Source: Ciona savignyi (lineage: Eukaryota > Chordata > Ascidiacea > Phlebobranchia > Cionidae). From it: a DNA stretch of 64,000 nt. Position 1 is the first letter of the stretch. Each line of letters opens with the position of its first letter. Both the position numbers and the translations under genes were made by a program. The stretch is from positions 1,498,908-1,562,907 of the forward strand of contig CH003021.1 of NCBI GenBank assembly GCA_000149265.1, given 5' to 3'. Shown here piece after piece: positions 60,597-64,000 of this stretch. The notes under the pieces are model-generated. The model was not told the DNA's origin and did no database searches. It was given only the letters and a program-made list of their open reading frames with translations.

Positions 60597-61218
60597 CAGT
60601 GGAACCCCGTTTGACGACCACCTCATTACCAGGACCATTTCAGTGCGTTCCCAGATAATTTACCATGGTAATACATTGCATACTGTTTCAATAACGCGAC
60701 CACCCCGGTTTTCAGACCAGGACCGCCATTTTTTGGTCCAAACCTTCAAATTTAACTCCGCTAAAGCGACCACACATGCCCAATAATGTGCTTTTGTCAC
60801 TAAAATAATAAGTTTAAATTTCTTTTGTCATCAAAACAATAAGATTACATGAGCGCTTACACACACACACACAAAGAAAATTGTGGCAAACAGAACTGAA
60901 TTTTATAAGATAAATTTCAGAATTAATAGTTGTTTAAAATCATTTTGCAAAAAATAAAGAAAACGAAGAGTTGCAAAGTCGAACTTGATCGCTAGATGTC
61001 GGTCGAGACCTTGGGCAAGACCCTTCACGTCATTAATTGAACCCCCGTACGGTCGTGTGGCCGTATGGTTAACGCGACCGATACATATACCGACTCTTAT
61101 ATAAAAAACGGTCCTGGTGGTGAACCGTTAAAGGAAAATTGGCTAACACGACCACCCCGCTAACGCGGCCGCTTCCAATGACGGTCCCATAGGTGGTCAG
61201 GTAAGCGGGGTTCCACTG
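60597..61218. mobile_element. pogo/Tc1-like MITE (622 bp)
   Basis: Ends CAGTGGAACCCCG and (right end reversed) CAGTGGAACCCCG are perfect inverted repeats, flanked by TA on both sides (60595-60596, 61219-61220). TA target and CAGT..AACC ends suit the Tc1/mariner-pogo group. It contains a short SINE-like fragment near 60975-61030 (CTTGATCGCTAGATGTCGG ... CCTTGGGCAAG). Confidence 0.8.
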
Positions 61219-61641
61219 TATTTAGTACTTTTCCACTCTTTATCGTTTATTAACCTAATTTTTTTATGTCACATTTGCGTTTTAGTTGCAAGTTAACCAA
61301 TCGATTTTTCATGAAATTGTTTTGCGGGAGCAAGTGAGTATGAACACTATTTATTATAACTTTCTTAATTTGATGATATTGTAGCGGGTCGTTGCAGGTC
61401 GCTGCCTATTCTGCTAGATTGTTCCTTGTAGGCACCCAGGTAAGCCAGTTACAACACCTGATGCGATCTGCGATTCCCTACGCGCTGTCTCGACTCTCAG
61501 AGGTGCGCTAATTAATTGAGGTTTTCTGCGTAAACGTCTCCCTGAATTCACTACTATCTTCTGTGTTTCTCCGATCAACGCCTTAGTAGTTTAATTATTT
61601 ATACCATTAATTGTATTAAGCAATTGAGGCGATTAACTTAG

Positions 61642-61847
61642 TACCAATTACGAGTTAAATTGTTAGATGTTTCAACGATATAGATTTCAGATAAAACTCT
61701 CAGTATCGACACATACAAGATGTTTCTTAATGCGCCAAGCCTCTTTAGCCAAACTTATATAGACAAGATTATTCGACAGCTGCGGTAATAATATACAGTG
61801 ACGACACAAATGTCGGCAGCGAGGATCATAAATCTGAGGTCGCTACA
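61642..61847 (-). repeat. LTR-like sequence, minus orientation
   Basis: On the minus strand it begins TGTAGCGACCTCAGATTTAT and matches 63727-63950 read on the plus strand (CGAGGATCATAAATC, AAACTCTCAGTATCGACACA and CAAGATGTTTCTTAATGCG blocks). The pair therefore forms a long inverted repeat about 1.9 kb apart. Confidence 0.65.
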
Positions 61848-61855
61848 GTGCCAAG

Positions 61856-62175
61856 ACGTCGCCATGGTAATGCTCCATTTTTTTGCTCAGCTTCTCAAGG
61901 TGTCAAATTATTGTGTCATTGGCATTGATGCCCTTTCTGGCAATGTAGTTTCGTAACTCAGAAAACATTCCAAACTCCTCCCGATTCACATAAGTTTGTT
62001 ATAGTAAGCGGTAATTGTGGCATCGTGGTCAATCACAGTACAGCTAGGGGCCTGCATAGATTGGTTCAGAATATTTAATCAGTTGAATATGTCCACCAGG
62101 TACGCAACGTTTGCGATAAATTTTTCCTGACCAAACTTCAAGTCGAGTAGACGTTTACTCAGAAAACCTCAATTA
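61856..62175 (-). pseudogene. hAT-type (ZBED/FAM200-like) transposase fossil
   Basis: Minus-strand frames read LLDLKFGQEKFIANVAYLVD, IFN, stop, LNILNQSMQAPSCTVIDHDA, then in a shifted frame YVNREEFGMFSELRNYIARK and HLEKLSKKMEHYHGDVL. The 'F....AYL.DIF..LN.LN..MQG' pattern is typical of hAT transposases domesticated as ZBED/FAM200 proteins. At least three disruptions show it is dead. It adjoins, but need not belong to, the LTR-like arm at 61642-61847. Confidence 0.65.
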
Positions 62176-62229
62176 ATTAGCGCACTTCTGAGACAGAGTG
62201 TAGTACCTTGGAATCGATATATTTGGTAA

Positions 62230-63485
62230 ACCCGTTTCTGAGCAAATTTCGAGGTGGCATTGATGATTGCAAAGCTGGAAAAAGAAGAATTTCAACTGCA
62301 ATTCTCTGCTCCTTAAAGTTTCGAGAAATATTCCTGCGTCATTTATAACGTCGCATTCGCCGTTAAGAAGAAAAGTTTGGACATTTCCGTACTATTGTTC
62401 GTGGAGGTGTCAAGTTCGCACATCGGTTTATAGACTCAAGATTCATTTGGAGGATTGTATAGACGACGACCACATCTACTACGACGGGAACGAGATCAAC
62501 TTCACCGGACAATTCAATTAAGTTATAAATTATTGTTTTGCTATAGTTGATTTGTTTGAAACTAGAAGTTATAGATTCCAAGAAAGAACCTCTACAAGAT
62601 CAAAATAACTGTAAGGCAGGACGTTAGATATGGCGTATAGCGTCTTGTCTAATACTTCTGAATCGCCATATATGCTGTTTATCACGGATTATGAGCTTTA
62701 AGTGTTAGATCTGACCTCTTTATTCTACATCATTTCTGGATTAATTTCGGCATCGGACCTTCGCGTCAGTCTTCATACATATTTGGAGAAGGTAATAACA
62801 TGTTTACTACCCCTTTAAATTCTACAAGAATATTGGTTGAGCAATCTATCCATAGACGATATATTCTTCGAATGTCAACTGCAATATATCGCTGTTTCTG
62901 TTTAATAAGCTGGAAGACTGTTTCCCAGTTAAGTGCTATCAGCCAAGATGGGTAATTCCCGAGCTACAATAACCGTTAGAAATACTAAAATTGTATGTGA
63001 GCAAATAAATGCCACATTACGCCACAGTCTCCAATATAAATCCTACTTCTCCATTCGTCCTCTCGTTAGCTTCACCGTTAGTAATGGATCCTTACGAATC
63101 GGTCAAGTCATAAAAAACGATGTGGTCTATGAAGGTGTAAGATTAGTTGAGCACTATACACCCGGAAGGACATTTAAATTTCGTGTAAACGATAAGTTCT
63201 ACTTGTATGATAACTATATACTTTAGAACATGCTGATGTCCATGTTCAGCATAAATGTTCTCTAACTCCGATTGAAGAACCACTCCGGACGATTTGGTTT
63301 CGCTTGCGAAAAAATGTCTTTGTCGTCGATGGGATTGGAGCATTTCAGCACAATCCTTGGTTTAATACATCAATCGCAAGCAATGACAGAGAACCTCAAT
63401 CAACTTCTGAATGAGGATGCTAATGAGACAGCAGATGCAGATCCCCATACATTCGTTGGAAAGTCTATTTGGTCACTTTACTAAA
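62230..63485 (+). pseudogene. Unidentified open segments before an LTR-like end
   Basis: Three plus-strand open segments (62267-62521, 62933-63226, 63272-63484) and overlapping frames lie upstream of a purine tract (GAGGGGGGAAG, 63712-63722) and the LTR-like 63727-63950. The middle one (97 codons) is beta-rich in composition and contains RPLVSFTVSNGSLRIGQVI. Position just upstream of a 3' LTR would fit the 3' end of an LTR element, possibly an envelope-like frame, but I recognise no domain and the frames are broken. Confidence 0.3.
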
Positions 63486-63726
63486 CACACACTCTTGATC
63501 GATCCTACACCGATGTAAGAACATTTTACGGTCATCCGTTGGGACATTGTTACATCTTGTGTCGCCACAAAGTAATTATTTTATTATTTTTTTCGCACCA
63601 TTGCTGGAGTTCGACAATTTTTCAGTTTATTTCATCGTTCTCTCACATAATATCTTATACGAAGTATGGTCTTTTTTGTTGGTTACTCTAAACTAAAATG
63701 ACCATACCTCTGAGGGGGGAAGTGTA

Positions 63727-63950
63727 TGTTGCGACCTCTTATGTTTACATAAGATTTATGATCCTCGCTGCCGACATTTGCGTCGTCACTGTACTATTAT
63801 TGTCGAATAATCTTGTCTATATAAGTTTATTTCACTTTGGCTAGAGAGGCTGGACGCATTAAGAAACATCTTGTATGTGTTGATACTGAGAGTTTTATCT
63901 GGAATCTATGTCGTTGAAAAATCTAACGATTTAACTCGTAATTATGGGTC
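63727..63950 (+). repeat. LTR-like sequence, plus orientation
   Basis: Begins TGTTGCGACCTCTTATG directly after a purine-rich tract, as a 3' LTR would, and matches the inverse of 61642-61847. It contains a 9-bp-scale insertion relative to that copy. Similarity stops near TAATTATGGGTCCC, before a T/A-rich run and the TTTTTCGTCAAA start of another repeat copy at the window end. Confidence 0.6.
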
Positions 63951-64000
63951 CCATTTAGAAAAAAAAAATGTTTCTTTTTTTTTCTTTATTTTTCGTCAAA

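Overview
The window is animal nuclear DNA: AT-rich, with small exons, GT-AG (and two GC-AG) introns, and many non-autonomous transposons. Gene content (Rad6-type E2, GINS2, CDK12/13, a Cys-loop receptor, an EF-hand protein, an LU/EGF GPI-anchored protein), compact introns and an abundant tRNA-headed SINE with a (TATCC)n tail point to a tunicate, most likely the ascidian Ciona. The organism call is inference; no species-specific marker was verified.

Layout: (1) 230-14708, + strand: the 3' 13 exons of an EF-hand protein gene whose 5' end lies outside the window. Its introns carry a SINE, a piggyBac-like relic, an 8-bp-TSD hAT element and a young, internally deleted Ty3/gypsy element; its last intron holds a small unrelated broken reading frame that faintly resembles the Bcl-2 family. 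(2) 16983-about 20460, - strand: an anion-type Cys-loop receptor subunit. (3) 22794-23330, +: intronless GINS2. (4) 23604-25805, -: UBE2A/B (Rad6), convergent with GINS2. (5) 25806-31483: gene-poor, with a non-LTR retrotransposon fossil, an assembly gap, a 9-bp satellite and SINEs. (6) 31484-43810, -: a complete 25-exon CDK12/CDK13 gene; splice phases of all exons agree and give about 1137 residues. (7) 43811-51889: gene-poor, with a second hAT copy, a gap whose flanks overlap, tandem repeats and a nested SINE-in-transposon. (8) 51890-55079, +: a secreted, probably GPI-anchored protein with four LU (Ly6/uPAR) domains and one EGF-like module, every intron in phase 1. (9) 55080-64000: repeats only, including a pogo-like MITE, a long tandem-module repeat, and an inverted pair of LTR-like sequences around a hAT transposase fossil.

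The genes do not form one pathway. GINS2 (replication) and UBE2A/B (postreplication repair) are convergent neighbours; CDK12 serves transcription elongation. Exons were found by reading splice sites and keeping reading phase consistent from exon to exon, so internal exon borders are well supported while first exons and UTRs are not. The items most worth following are the four-LU/EGF protein, the nested Bcl-2-like frame, and the transposon families whose target-site duplications are still readable.
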